A DNA stretch of 64,000 bases from Methanovulcanius yangii (GTDB taxonomy: Archaea; Halobacteriota; Methanomicrobia; Methanomicrobiales; Methanomicrobiaceae). Both the position numbers and the translations under genes were made by a program. Below, piece after piece: positions 16,100 through 25,003 of the stretch. Every line of letters starts with the position of its first letter. Positions within the stretch are counted from its first letter, which is position 1. The notes under the pieces are model-generated. The model ran no database searches. It saw only the letters and a list, made by a program, of their open reading frames with translations, and had not been told where the DNA came from. Location of the stretch: contig NZ_LTBL01000001.1 in assembly GCF_018687785.1 (NCBI RefSeq), positions 1,913,780-1,977,779 on the forward strand, given 5' to 3'.

Positions 16100-17434
16100 T
16101 TACCGTCCGGTCGCGGATTCGTACCATACGATGGCATAGGAGACATCCTCCCTGACCGACTCGCCGGATACGGCGCAGTACCACCTGCCGGGGATGATTC
16201 CTGCTGGAGATGTGACGGAGACCCGTATCCTTGCGTCCATTGCCTCGTCGTCGCTGTCGGTGAACCGGAACACCGCTCCACCGGGACCGATCAGCGTGCA
16301 CGAGAGCGATTCATCCACAATCTCCCACGAAAAGTCCAATGAGATGCCGGTGGTGCCGGGGGAGACGTCAAGGGCGTACCATGCGCACTCTCCCTCCCGT
16401 ATCCGGCCGCCCTGTGTTCCCATCGACACCGGCGTGACCACCGCGGCAGGTTCCACCTGCAGCCCGCCCGGATGCGGGGATGCAAACGGCTGATACCGGA
16501 TGGAGAGCACTCCGCCGTTGCCCTCATCCACCCATGCGATCCCGTCGTCCAGGATCGCCGGTTTCGTCGAGGCCTGCCGTTTTCCGGTCCGGGTCGTCTG
16601 CCCGTCCGAGAGATCGTGGCATATAATCCTGCCTTCCTCCGACCATGCAACGATAGCTTCCCCGATGATCGCGCCGGAACGCGGTGCCGGTTCCCTGGTG
16701 AGGGTGGTCACCCCGTCTTCGGTCGATGCGAGCTGGATCAACCCCTCATCCTCCCATACCGTCCTTCCTCCATCGATGCGGGGAGAGACCGGGACGGAGG
16801 GTACGCCGAGGACATCCCGCCGTCCGGACACCAGGTCCGCCGAGACGATCGCGTAGGCATCACGATCGGATTGTTCGACCCAGACAACGGTGGTCCCGTC
16901 GATATCGGGGGCAAAACAGTCGTTCTTCCCGGTGGAAAGGCCATACAGGCTGCCCGTCGTCATATCATACATCCGGATGCCGCGTTCGCCGTCGAACCCC
17001 TCCTCCCAGACGATGCGGCTTCCGCTTACTCGGGGATTGTGCTGGAGGGCGGCGGTGTGGAGTGCCGAGACCGTTCCCGTGCGGAAGTTGTAGAGGACGA
17101 TATCGGTCGTGGTCCCCCGCTCCTCCTCCCATACCGCGAGGTCCCCGTCGATATCGGGGGAACGGGCATTGGCCGCACGGGATCGGATGAGGGTCGCGGT
17201 CCCCGAGGTGGTGTTGTAGGCATGGATGGCGCGATCGCCAAAAAGTGCAAACTCGGGTACGGTGGCAAGTTCGATCCACAGGATGCGGTCCCCACCCGCC
17301 GCCGGCGTGCCCACGATGGCATCCGGCTGTGCGACGAGGAACGGCCCCTCGTCTGCAAAGGGCATCGCCGCCCCGGTTCCTGCAAGGACGACCGAGACGG
17401 CTGCGACGAGCGCGAAGAAACGTTCCCGCTTCAC
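16100..17434 (-). CDS. Secreted TolB-like beta-propeller protein
   Basis: A 444-residue protein with a cleavable signal peptide (FFALVAAVSVVLAGTGAAMP). Repeats of about 45-50 residues carry VWEEERGTTTDIVLYNFRTG, IVWEEGFDGERGIRMYDMTT and VVWVEQSDRDAYAIVSADLV, typical of the TolB/'WEE-x-n-D-I-Y' propeller blades of methanogens. The C-terminal ~110 residues (from about VTPVSMGTQGGRIREGECAW) form a separate beta-sandwich, resembling a pre-peptidase-type domain. Its start overlaps the stop of the 17431-19491 gene (ATGA), so the pair is one operon. Probably cell-surface; ligand unknown. Confidence 0.78.
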   Translation of the reverse strand: MKRERFFALVAAVSVVLAGTGAAMPFADEGPFLVAQPDAIVGTPAAGGDRILWIELATVPEFALFGDRAIHAYNTTSGTATLIRSRAANARSPDIDGDLAVWEEERGTTTDIVLYNFRTGTVSALHTAALQHNPRVSGSRIVWEEGFDGERGIRMYDMTTGSLYGLSTGKNDCFAPDIDGTTVVWVEQSDRDAYAIVSADLVSGRRDVLGVPSVPVSPRIDGGRTVWEDEGLIQLASTEDGVTTLTREPAPRSGAIIGEAIVAWSEEGRIICHDLSDGQTTRTGKRQASTKPAILDDGIAWVDEGNGGVLSIRYQPFASPHPGGLQVEPAAVVTPVSMGTQGGRIREGECAWYALDVSPGTTGISLDFSWEIVDESLSCTLIGPGGAVFRFTDSDDEAMDARIRVSVTSPAGIIPGRWYCAVSGESVREDVSYAIVWYESATGR

Positions 17435-19491
17435 CTGCTCTCCCTCTTCCAGAGCACCGCCGCCGCCGCAATGCCCGCGATCACGACGCCGAATCCGATC
17501 AGGAGGGCGTCGGCGAGGACATTCGTTCCGCTCTGTGCCGCCGTTTCACCGGGCGAGGGCTGTTCTCCGGTGAATGTGGTGAGCCAGAGACTGCTGATGC
17601 CCCGTAATTCATCGCCGTTGGTGAAGATGAGGTGATTGTCGTCGAGGTCCAGATTCCAGCCGGATGGCGTGATTTGTCCGAGTAGCGTGCCCTGTTGTAT
17701 ATCGTAGACCATGATCCGGCCGGAAGAGTTCCCATCGCCTTCCTCCCAGACGATCCATGCGCCGCCCGTCTGCGGGCGTGCACGTTCGGGCGTCTCCGGG
17801 AGAGGGAGGGTCGTCGTCTCCATGCCGGGAAGGGTCGTTGTCACGACCTCCGTCTTGTAGGGCCCGGGTGTTTCAAAGTTCAGGTAATGGAGGAGCGCCA
17901 CCGCCCGTCCCCCGCCCACCGCGGGTGCCGCGTAGTGCGCACCGTCGGGGGGCGTGAGGGTGATATGGGTGGCATCCGCGAGCGAGTATATGGTGATCGT
18001 ATCGTGGGCCCCGTCCTCCGTCGTTCGCCACGCGACATATCCGCCCCCTATCGCCGGTTCGATCTGGTGGCCGGATTGCCGGTAGAGCACCTCTGTCGTC
18101 CCCGTCGAGATGGAATGGAGGAATATGCTCCTGAATATCCGGCTGTCATCGCCATCGGCGGCCGACCAGTCCACCCCAGAAAAGGCGATCAGGTCCCCGT
18201 CCATGGCAATCCCGCCGATGTGGTACTTGAAGGGGATCTCCTCGACACGGCCGTTCGAGATGGTGTAGAGCCCGATCCCATCGGACACCGTGCGCTCGTC
18301 GGTCCGAAGAATTCTCCACGCGATATGATCGCCCGAGATGTCCATCGTGAAGGTGTGGTACCGGGCGCCCTCGATGATCGTACGGGTGGTCCCGGTCGGA
18401 ATGTGATACAGGTAGATGTTCGTCTCGTCGTCCTCAGTTTTCTCGGCCCAGGTGACATACTCGCCGTCGATGGCCGAACACCATATCACCGCGTCGTCGG
18501 TCGTATAGATGAGGTCGTCGGTGGTGGGAATCGTTGCATACGTCGTGGTTTTGGCGGGAACCGGCTCCGGTTCGGCCGGCTGGCTGGATACCTCCTCCGG
18601 CCCCTCCTGGAGTGGGACGACGGTGATTCCGGGGGTCGGCGGCAGGGTAAACCGGTTGTCGCAGAGAAGAAACGTCGTGGTGGCAGTGCAGAAGCCGGAG
18701 CCGGCATCGAGGGTCAGGACGTACGTCTCGCTGTCGAGGTCGCCCGTATCGACATCGACATACCAGTAGTTGTGGGACCCGCCCTTCACGACCTCGATGG
18801 TTCCCGATGCCGCGACGTCATCGTCCCCGGGGGGATTGGCAGAAGCGAGGTAGATGGAAAAGGGGATCACGCGGCCCGCCGGCAGGTTGGTGGACCCCGA
18901 GAACCGCAGGAGGTCGCCCGGGTGGCCGGTGGGAGTTTGATCAATCCTTATCCACGGCTCTTCCACGAGAAACACCATCTTCATCGACGCATCGTCGATC
19001 TCGGGACGGTCCAGCGCTTCGGAGAGCGCCATTGCGGTGTCCGAGTAGATGGTGTCGGGATCGTCGAGGGCAAAAAGGGGCATACCCTGGTACCAGACCA
19101 TCGTTTGATCGCCATCTTCGGCGGTATCGAGGGCAAATTTCGCGTCGGGGCCGGTATCCTCTATGATCAGGAAATACTGGCCGCTTGCAAGCTCGCGCGT
19201 TGTTTCCGCCGAGAGTAATTCTTCCGTAAAGGCGTCGTTTTTTGTGGTGAAGGCCTGGCGTTCGTAATAGTTCTTGCCGATGATCCATACGGCGACTCCG
19301 GGAAAGTCCGTCTGCCCGGTGATCGAGAGGGGGACTCCCTTGGGAAGGATGGGCTGGGACACCTGTGCGGTCAGTGCGGCAGCGGGGATAACTGCCGCAC
19401 AGAGGCACAGTGCGACCAATGCGCAGCATGCACCATAGGAGCGGGCGTTCTTCCGTACCGGCATCTTATGCCGGTTCAACTTTGCAGGCAT
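17431..19491 (-). CDS. Surface protein: DUF3821-like domain plus TolB-like propeller, C-terminal membrane anchor
   Basis: A 686-residue protein. A signal segment (ALVALCLCAAVIPAAALTAQ) is followed by ISPG-like opening strands (ITGQTDFPGVAVWIIGKNYY) of a DUF3821-type domain to residue ~300, a Pro/Thr linker, and a beta-propeller from ~330 to 650 (YVTWAEKTEDDETNIYLYHI, IAWRILRTDERT, YVAWRTTEDG, WIVWEEGDGN). A hydrophobic helix LLIGFGVVIAGIAAAAVLW and Lys-Arg tail anchor it. DUF3821 is largely confined to methanogens. It overlaps by ATGA the propeller gene at 16100-17434. ATG 19464 is an alternative start. Divergent from a membrane-linked regulator. Confidence 0.75.
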   Translation of the reverse strand: MPAKLNRHKMPVRKNARSYGACCALVALCLCAAVIPAAALTAQVSQPILPKGVPLSITGQTDFPGVAVWIIGKNYYERQAFTTKNDAFTEELLSAETTRELASGQYFLIIEDTGPDAKFALDTAEDGDQTMVWYQGMPLFALDDPDTIYSDTAMALSEALDRPEIDDASMKMVFLVEEPWIRIDQTPTGHPGDLLRFSGSTNLPAGRVIPFSIYLASANPPGDDDVAASGTIEVVKGGSHNYWYVDVDTGDLDSETYVLTLDAGSGFCTATTTFLLCDNRFTLPPTPGITVVPLQEGPEEVSSQPAEPEPVPAKTTTYATIPTTDDLIYTTDDAVIWCSAIDGEYVTWAEKTEDDETNIYLYHIPTGTTRTIIEGARYHTFTMDISGDHIAWRILRTDERTVSDGIGLYTISNGRVEEIPFKYHIGGIAMDGDLIAFSGVDWSAADGDDSRIFRSIFLHSISTGTTEVLYRQSGHQIEPAIGGGYVAWRTTEDGAHDTITIYSLADATHITLTPPDGAHYAAPAVGGGRAVALLHYLNFETPGPYKTEVVTTTLPGMETTTLPLPETPERARPQTGGAWIVWEEGDGNSSGRIMVYDIQQGTLLGQITPSGWNLDLDDNHLIFTNGDELRGISSLWLTTFTGEQPSPGETAAQSGTNVLADALLIGFGVVIAGIAAAAVLWKRESR

Positions 19492-19654
19492 ATCTGTTTC
19501 ATCTCTATTGCGTGCTTATACGCTTTCTGTGAGAATCGCCGACTCAACAGGGAGGGCGGCCGCAGGCCGGGCACGGTGCCGCTCGAAAAGCCGCGAAAGG
19601 GACGAAGATTGTCACAGATCATTTTTAGTGGTCCGGTTCCATACTCTCACTCAG

Positions 19655-20443
19655 GTGGCAGAGGTGACGGCTGGTACGCTCCGGACCGCAATGGTGGCAG
19701 TGGTTCTCGTTCTCGGCAGCGCCGCCCCGGCCGCGGCGGCCGGTCTGTATTCCGTGGAGCCGTGGGACGCCCTTTCCCCCGGAGGGGACGTCATGACATC
19801 CTCTGCCGTATCGTGGTGGGAGGTTGCTCCAATGGCCCTCGCCCTCTATGGATTGTGTGCGGTCTGTCCGCTGGCAGGCCAACCGGCATATCTTCTCTAC
19901 GCACTGGGGGGATGGTTCGGCCTCGGATTTCGACGGGTGGCACTCGAGGGGGTATTGTCCCACCCGCTCCGTGCAAAGGTGTACGGATATATCCGGGAGC
20001 ACCCTGGAACATCGTTTTCGACTATTGTCAGGCAGACCGCCATCAACCGCGGTACCCTGCACTACCATCTCCATATCCTTCTGCGGGAGGGCAAGATTTC
20101 GGAACTAAGGGATGGTGGCACTACGACCTATTTTGAAAACAACGGCACGTATTCGCTGGAGGAAAAACGGATCCTCTCCCACATCCGGGAGGGCCCTGCA
20201 GGTGAAATCTGCAGGTTTCTTGCCATGTGCCGTGGGGCGACGCGCTTGGAGATTGCCCACCGGATGGGGGTGGCCCCGACGTCGGTGTCCTGGCACCTGT
20301 CCCGCCTGAACGGCAGCGGCGTCATCGTCGCCGAACGGGCGGGCGGGAAGACCAGGTACCGCCTGACGCCCGACGCTGCGGCTCTCCTCGATACGTACAT
20401 GCAGGAACGTGCTCACTGTTGCCGGGCCGAAGCCTCGAACTGA
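19655..20443 (+). CDS. Membrane-associated transcriptional regulator with two winged helices
   Basis: From GTG 19655 the protein has 262 residues: a signal-like hydrophobic stretch (MVAVVLVLGSAAPAAAAG), a short outside segment, another hydrophobic stretch (MALALYGLCAVCPLAGQPAY), then two winged helix-turn-helix domains. The first holds TSFSTIVRQTAINRGTLHYH with LLREGKI; the second holds EIAHRMGVAPTSVSWHLSRL followed by RAGGKTRYRLTP. This layout (exported N-terminus, two cytoplasmic wHTH) is frequent in Methanomicrobiales. Exact start is uncertain (GTG 19655, GTG 19664 or ATG 19691). Divergent from the propeller operon, which it may control. Confidence 0.75.
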   Translation: MAEVTAGTLRTAMVAVVLVLGSAAPAAAAGLYSVEPWDALSPGGDVMTSSAVSWWEVAPMALALYGLCAVCPLAGQPAYLLYALGGWFGLGFRRVALEGVLSHPLRAKVYGYIREHPGTSFSTIVRQTAINRGTLHYHLHILLREGKISELRDGGTTTYFENNGTYSLEEKRILSHIREGPAGEICRFLAMCRGATRLEIAHRMGVAPTSVSWHLSRLNGSGVIVAERAGGKTRYRLTPDAAALLDTYMQERAHCCRAEASN

Positions 20444-20540
20444 GATTTCGTGGTATCTGTTCGACACATGGGATCGACGCATGATCACCCTCCGCTCGCA
20501 GAGGTGACGGTGGCGGCCCGGAAAAAAGATGAGAGGGTGT

Positions 20541-22160
20541 TCACGCCTCGGGGACGAGGAGGGCCATGTCCTTTTCCACGGTGGTGATGCCGCGGATGCC
20601 GAAATTCTCTACGAGAACGTTCAGGACGCCGGGGGAGACGAAGGCGGGGAGGCGGGGTCCGAGGGTAATATTGGTGACGCCGAGGTGGAGGAGGGAGAGG
20701 AGGACGAGGACCGCCTTCTGTTCGTACCATGCGATGTTGTACGAGATGGGCAGGTCGTTCACCCCGACGCCGAAGGCGTCTGCAAGCGCGAGGGCGATGA
20801 CGACGAGGGAGTAGCAGTCGTTGCACTGCCCCGCGTCGAGGACGCGGGGGATGCCGCCGATGTCACCGAGGTCGAGGCGGTTGTAGCGGTACTTCGCGCA
20901 CCCCGCCGTGAGGATGACGGTGTCGTGCGGGAGCGCCTCCGCGAACCGGGTGTAGTAGTCGCGTTCGGGGTGGCGGCCGTCGCAGCCGGCCATCACGACG
21001 AAGCGGCGGATGTCGCCGGCCTTCACCGCGCCCACCACCGTGTCCGCAAGGGAGAGGACGGCGTCATGGCCGGCGCCGGTGAGGAGCTCGCGGCCGGCTT
21101 CGGGGAGGGGCTCGGGTGCCGGGCAGGTCTTCGCCATCGCGATGACCGTGGCAAAGTCCTTCGTCCCGTCCGTCTGTGCGGGGATGTGGGCGAGGCCGGG
21201 GAAGCCGGTGACGCCGGTCGTAAAGACGCGGCCCGCGTAGGTCTCCTTCGGGGGAACGAGGCAGTTCGTCGTGACGACGATGGGGCCGTTGAAGCGCTCG
21301 AACTCCGTTCGCTGGTGGGGCCACGAGCCGCCGTAGTTCCCCACGAGGTGGGGGTACGTGTTCAGGCCGGGGTAGGCGTGGGCCGGGAGCATCTCGCCGT
21401 GGGTGTAGACGTCAATCCCTGCGTCCATCGACTGGTCGAGGAGCCCGGCGAGGTCCTTGAGGTCGTGGCCGGTGATCAGGATCCCGGGCCGGGTGCCGGG
21501 GAGGGTGGCGACGGGGGTGATCGCGGGCGTCCCGTAGGCGCCGGTGTTCGCCGCATCGAGGAGGGCGAGCATGTCGACGCCCACCTTCCCGCACTCGAGG
21601 ACGAGGCCGACCATCGTATCGACGGGGAGGTCCTCGAGGGTGGAGGCGAGCGCCCGCTGCATGAAGGCGAGGATTGCGGGGTCGGTCGAGCCGAGCACCT
21701 CGGCGTGGGTGTAGTAGGCGCCGAGGCCCTTGAGGCCGTAGACGAGGAGCTCGCGGAGCGAGCGGACGTCCTCGTTTGCCGTTGCAAGGACGCCGACCGT
21801 CGCCGCCTTTGCGAGGATGGATGCCTCTCCCGCGGGGGTCCAGGTGCAGGCGTCCGGTTCGCCGTCGCCTGCGGGGGGCAGGGCGTCACGCATCCGGACG
21901 GCGCGGTCGATCATCGCCCCGAGCCGGGCGACATCGAAGTTCACGTTCGTGAGCGTTGCAAAGAGGGATTCTGCGATAAAGAGGCCCGCATCGGGGTTCT
22001 CCTGTCCCGTCTCCATGGCCGCGAGGTTTCGGACGGAAAGCCCCTTGCAGAGGTGGATGAGCACATCCTGGTAGGCCGCCGTCGTCTCGTCCTTGCCGCA
22101 GACGCCCCGTTTGGTGCATCCGGTGTTGTTTGCTGCTTCTTCGCACTGGTAACAGAACAT
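20541..22160 (-). CDS. hcp: Hybrid cluster protein (hydroxylamine reductase)
   Basis: A 539-residue enzyme. The N-terminus CYQCEEAANNTGC...CG gives C-x2-C-x8-C-x5-C, the short-spaced cluster motif of Hcp from strict anaerobes. Hybrid-cluster ligands are visible: MAGCDGRHPERDYY, ILTAGCAKYRYN, DAGQCNDCYS and TNCLVPPKETY. Role: cytosolic reduction of NO or hydroxylamine and nitrosative-stress defence. A good ribosome binding site (AAAGGAG) precedes ATG 22160. It is divergent from an HxlR-type regulator. The promoter region contains GATAC repeats likely to be the operator. Confidence 0.95.
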   Translation of the reverse strand: MFCYQCEEAANNTGCTKRGVCGKDETTAAYQDVLIHLCKGLSVRNLAAMETGQENPDAGLFIAESLFATLTNVNFDVARLGAMIDRAVRMRDALPPAGDGEPDACTWTPAGEASILAKAATVGVLATANEDVRSLRELLVYGLKGLGAYYTHAEVLGSTDPAILAFMQRALASTLEDLPVDTMVGLVLECGKVGVDMLALLDAANTGAYGTPAITPVATLPGTRPGILITGHDLKDLAGLLDQSMDAGIDVYTHGEMLPAHAYPGLNTYPHLVGNYGGSWPHQRTEFERFNGPIVVTTNCLVPPKETYAGRVFTTGVTGFPGLAHIPAQTDGTKDFATVIAMAKTCPAPEPLPEAGRELLTGAGHDAVLSLADTVVGAVKAGDIRRFVVMAGCDGRHPERDYYTRFAEALPHDTVILTAGCAKYRYNRLDLGDIGGIPRVLDAGQCNDCYSLVVIALALADAFGVGVNDLPISYNIAWYEQKAVLVLLSLLHLGVTNITLGPRLPAFVSPGVLNVLVENFGIRGITTVEKDMALLVPEA

Positions 22161-22175
22161 CGTGGTGTCTCCTTT

Positions 22176-22219
22176 GTATCTTTATGATACCAAATAGTAA
22201 ATTGATACTAAGATATAAG
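22176..22219. promoter_or_regulatory. hcp/HxlR divergent promoter with GATAC repeats
   Basis: GTATC-tttat-GATAC is an inverted repeat (22176-22190), and TGATAC recurs as a direct repeat at 22185 and 22203 (18 bases apart). GATATAAG at ~22211-22218 reads as a TATA box on both strands (CTTATATC on the minus strand). It lies ~27 bases before ATG 22246, so the regulator mRNA is probably leaderless. Confidence 0.5.
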
Positions 22220-22245
22220 TAGGGAAGAGTTTCCATGAGTATACC

Positions 22246-22605
22246 ATGCAGGAAGGGTGCACGGTCAACCTGACCGTGAAGTATCTGGCGAAGAAGTGGA
22301 CGCTCCTCATTCTCCTCGAGCTCTACAAGGGCGAGGACTACAACCGGCGGTTCTCGGAGCTGAGAGACGCCCTTGGGGACATCACCCCGAAGATCCTCTC
22401 GGCCCGCCTCCGCGAGCTCGAGGACGAGGGACTGATCACGAAGACGGTCGATGCCTCGAGCTTTCCCGTGAAGGCGGAGTACCGGCTGACGGAATCGGGC
22501 CTCGAGATCATCGACGTGATAAAAGACATCAAGCGGTGGGCGCTGAAGTGGAAAGTCGACAACATCGCCTGCGGGAGCCAGGACTGCCGGGATTGTGTGC
22601 TGTAG
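22246..22605 (+). CDS. HxlR-family transcriptional regulator next to hcp
   Basis: A 119-residue winged-helix protein: VKYLAKKWTLLILLELYKGE is the HxlR opening, RFSELRDALGDITPKILSAR the recognition region, LRELEDEGLITKTVD the turn into the wing, and PVKAEYRLTESG the wing. Cys5 in QEGCTV occupies the place of a redox-sensing cysteine seen in some HxlR proteins, and the C-terminus adds CGSQDCRDC. Role (inferred): senses nitrosative or redox stress and controls hcp, from which it is divergent. No ribosome binding site; leaderless start supported by the TATA position. Confidence 0.88.
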   Translation: MQEGCTVNLTVKYLAKKWTLLILLELYKGEDYNRRFSELRDALGDITPKILSARLRELEDEGLITKTVDASSFPVKAEYRLTESGLEIIDVIKDIKRWALKWKVDNIACGSQDCRDCVL

Positions 22606-22726
22606 GGGCTAAAGGTGGATTGCCCCACGGATGAATTTTCATCAATATTGGCTGATACACTAATTGAGAACAATTCATCCTCAGAATGCCTCTTCGTTCA
22701 TCCTGAGTATGAAACCACAAGACTAA

Positions 22727-24997
22727 TTAATTGATATTTGCCGTAAAATCGCCCATGAACATGCCGACCATTAAATTGTCAATAAACTTCTGGGCTTCAG
22801 ACTGTCCATCCCTCCAGAGATTCAGGAATTCCTTTAATTCTTTTATTTTTTCCAGAACCATTTGCTGATCTTCAAGGGACGTCATCAATGGGACTGTGAT
22901 GTTGCCAATATATTTTTTAAACCTGCGTGGTGAATGGCTGATAGTATCAACACAGGGGAGATAGTCTAGGTCTTCTGCAACTTTTTTTCCTGCGGGGGAA
23001 TCGCAGAGATAGTGATGGAGGTATTCAGGCACCACTTTTTTAGAATTAGCACGGATGAGGAGGAAGTCCTTTGAGAAATATCGGTCTTTCATCTGTTCAG
23101 TACAAATAATCCACAGGGGCGTATCCGACGGTCTTGGGCAGCTATCTGGTTGTGGTATTCTGAACAGGATGTCCCCTTTCCGGATACTTTGCTTCGAACC
23201 GTGAGCCGCAATTCCGGATGCCCCGTTAAACTGTCCACTGGCATCGAAATCCCGCCCACAAATCATATCGGGCTTTTTCTCCATGCTGTCAGCAATGGAT
23301 TTCATTTCTACGCCATCTATGATTTTGCTGATATCTCTGAGATGAATCTCCTGAACCCGGTCTTCATTTGAAGATATATACCCGATTGGAGTCATTTTTG
23401 CTTCTTCAGGAGGGATGTCGCCCTTGTGATTATCCTGGAATCTGTCTAACCACTCTGATATTTCATTCGTTTTCTTTCCAAATTCTTCCCGACTCGCACT
23501 AGGGTCGGGTGTTTCTCTCAGATCACCGACGGAGGGAACGACATACAACCATGGGTCCAAGTCATATTCTCTGTCCCGTACCTCATCAACAGGGACCGCA
23601 CGCGCTATACCAACACGATCTCCATCAAGTTCGCTGATATATTCCACAAAATCTTCCCAATCCTCCGGAATATCTTCAGCATTGATGATCAGCACATAAT
23701 CCTGCTCTGCTTTCGGCCTTCCGTCACGGAGTATCAGCATACAGTCCTGTTTGATGGCCTTCTTTCCCACCGCCTTCGGAAAGAGAATTATGCTCTCCAG
23801 GATTCCTCTTTCGATGATACGCTCTCGGATCTTCTGCTCTTCACCGCCGCGGGAGAGGGCACTTCGATCGAGAACCACTGCACCACGCCCGCCCTTGGTA
23901 AGTGAACCATACACTTTCTGGACCCAGAGCCATCCGGTGAATTTTGGCATCCCATCCTGGAACCTGAACTGCTCTTTTTCCATTGCGGAAGGGTCCAAAT
24001 CACTGGTACGTCTGGTTGATGCAGGGGCGACATAAAAAAAATCGTACTGCTCTGATGGCGTTACGGATTGAAGGGAATTTTTTATTGAGAGGGTGATATT
24101 GCCCAATGCCATCGTGTAGAGGGCCATAAACAGTTCTGCCGTCGTGCGGTCATCCTTGTCAACGGTTAGATCGAAGGTGAGATCATAGTTTTCAGGATAT
24201 ACCTGCTTTATGCAGGGGAGGAGTGAGAGAAATTCCTTCTCATCATCGAAGTGAACCGATACGCGGTCTTTCTCTTCCAGGTCACCGGACATCGAGAGGG
24301 CAAGATGGGGGCGGATACCGAGTGGGCGCAGATTGAGTTTCTGGTCTTCATCTTCGGGTACATCCTCGTTTATGGATGATGGCAACGATTCGAAATTGAA
24401 TAAATCGGCGATAAAGCGAGGACTGAGATTTTTCAAAGATGGGTCGTTAAAATCTTCTTTGAACTGTTCCTCCCAATTGGGACTGAGAGTGAAATAATCC
24501 GATGAACCAAGGGTGTTCAGGATCTTCTTCCGGGTCTCAGGATCGGTGACGGTGACCGCGCTGGATTGGAACAATAGTTCAGAATACAGTGAAAAGTCGA
24601 TAGTCTTCGAACCAAAGAGACTGTTCAATGCTATTTCGGGCTGTTGTTCCTTTGCGTTTTTAAAGAATGTGGAAATGAATGTGAGTTTCAGGATCTCCAG
24701 CGCATCCTCTCCGGAAAATCCATCCTCTGCGTTATCCTGACAATTCTCCTGGCCGTCGGCAGGGATGAAACGGTAGAACTTTTTCCTTCTGTCTTGGAGA
24801 TTTTGCCACTTTATGACCTTATTGTTCTTCACCAACGTTGAAATGATCCCAATCACCTGATTTTTATTGTCGGCGAGCGGCTTGCCGTCAGATTTGGGAT
24901 ATTCGCGAAGGAATTTCAGGGCATCATCAGTCGTAAATTGTCTTGTGCCGAAGTGCTTTTCGAGTAGTTCAGACCGCCTTTTTATCCATGTTTTCAT
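22727..24997 (-). CDS. Degenerate N6-adenine methylase / specificity-subunit-like fusion
   Basis: A 756-residue protein. Residues ~1-80 look like a winged helix (EKHFGTRQFTTDDALKFLRE). Residues ~95-500 follow type I HsdM: a central FTGWLWVQKVYGSLTKGGRG then AVVLDRSALSRGGEEQKIRE then GILESIILFPK, all as in N6-MTases. The SAM motif I (DPxxGSG) is not visible, and the catalytic NPPF/Y is replaced by VAPA in YDFFYVAPAS (~315), so methylation is unlikely. Residues ~540-750 resemble one HsdS target-recognition domain with a helical spacer (GNITVPLMTSLEDQQMVLEKI). I infer a DNA- or MTase-like recognition protein without methylation. A+T-rich. ATG 24997 has GAGG upstream; ATG 25003 is an alternative. 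Divergent from the HEAT protein. Confidence 0.7.
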   Translation of the reverse strand: MKTWIKRRSELLEKHFGTRQFTTDDALKFLREYPKSDGKPLADNKNQVIGIISTLVKNNKVIKWQNLQDRRKKFYRFIPADGQENCQDNAEDGFSGEDALEILKLTFISTFFKNAKEQQPEIALNSLFGSKTIDFSLYSELLFQSSAVTVTDPETRKKILNTLGSSDYFTLSPNWEEQFKEDFNDPSLKNLSPRFIADLFNFESLPSSINEDVPEDEDQKLNLRPLGIRPHLALSMSGDLEEKDRVSVHFDDEKEFLSLLPCIKQVYPENYDLTFDLTVDKDDRTTAELFMALYTMALGNITLSIKNSLQSVTPSEQYDFFYVAPASTRRTSDLDPSAMEKEQFRFQDGMPKFTGWLWVQKVYGSLTKGGRGAVVLDRSALSRGGEEQKIRERIIERGILESIILFPKAVGKKAIKQDCMLILRDGRPKAEQDYVLIINAEDIPEDWEDFVEYISELDGDRVGIARAVPVDEVRDREYDLDPWLYVVPSVGDLRETPDPSASREEFGKKTNEISEWLDRFQDNHKGDIPPEEAKMTPIGYISSNEDRVQEIHLRDISKIIDGVEMKSIADSMEKKPDMICGRDFDASGQFNGASGIAAHGSKQSIRKGDILFRIPQPDSCPRPSDTPLWIICTEQMKDRYFSKDFLLIRANSKKVVPEYLHHYLCDSPAGKKVAEDLDYLPCVDTISHSPRRFKKYIGNITVPLMTSLEDQQMVLEKIKELKEFLNLWRDGQSEAQKFIDNLMVGMFMGDFTANIN

Positions 24998-25003
24998 CAG
25001 CAT

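Noticed and set aside
20529-22187. A 552-codon plus-strand frame opposite hcp.
   Set aside because: hcp on the minus strand has all cluster motifs; this is its complement.
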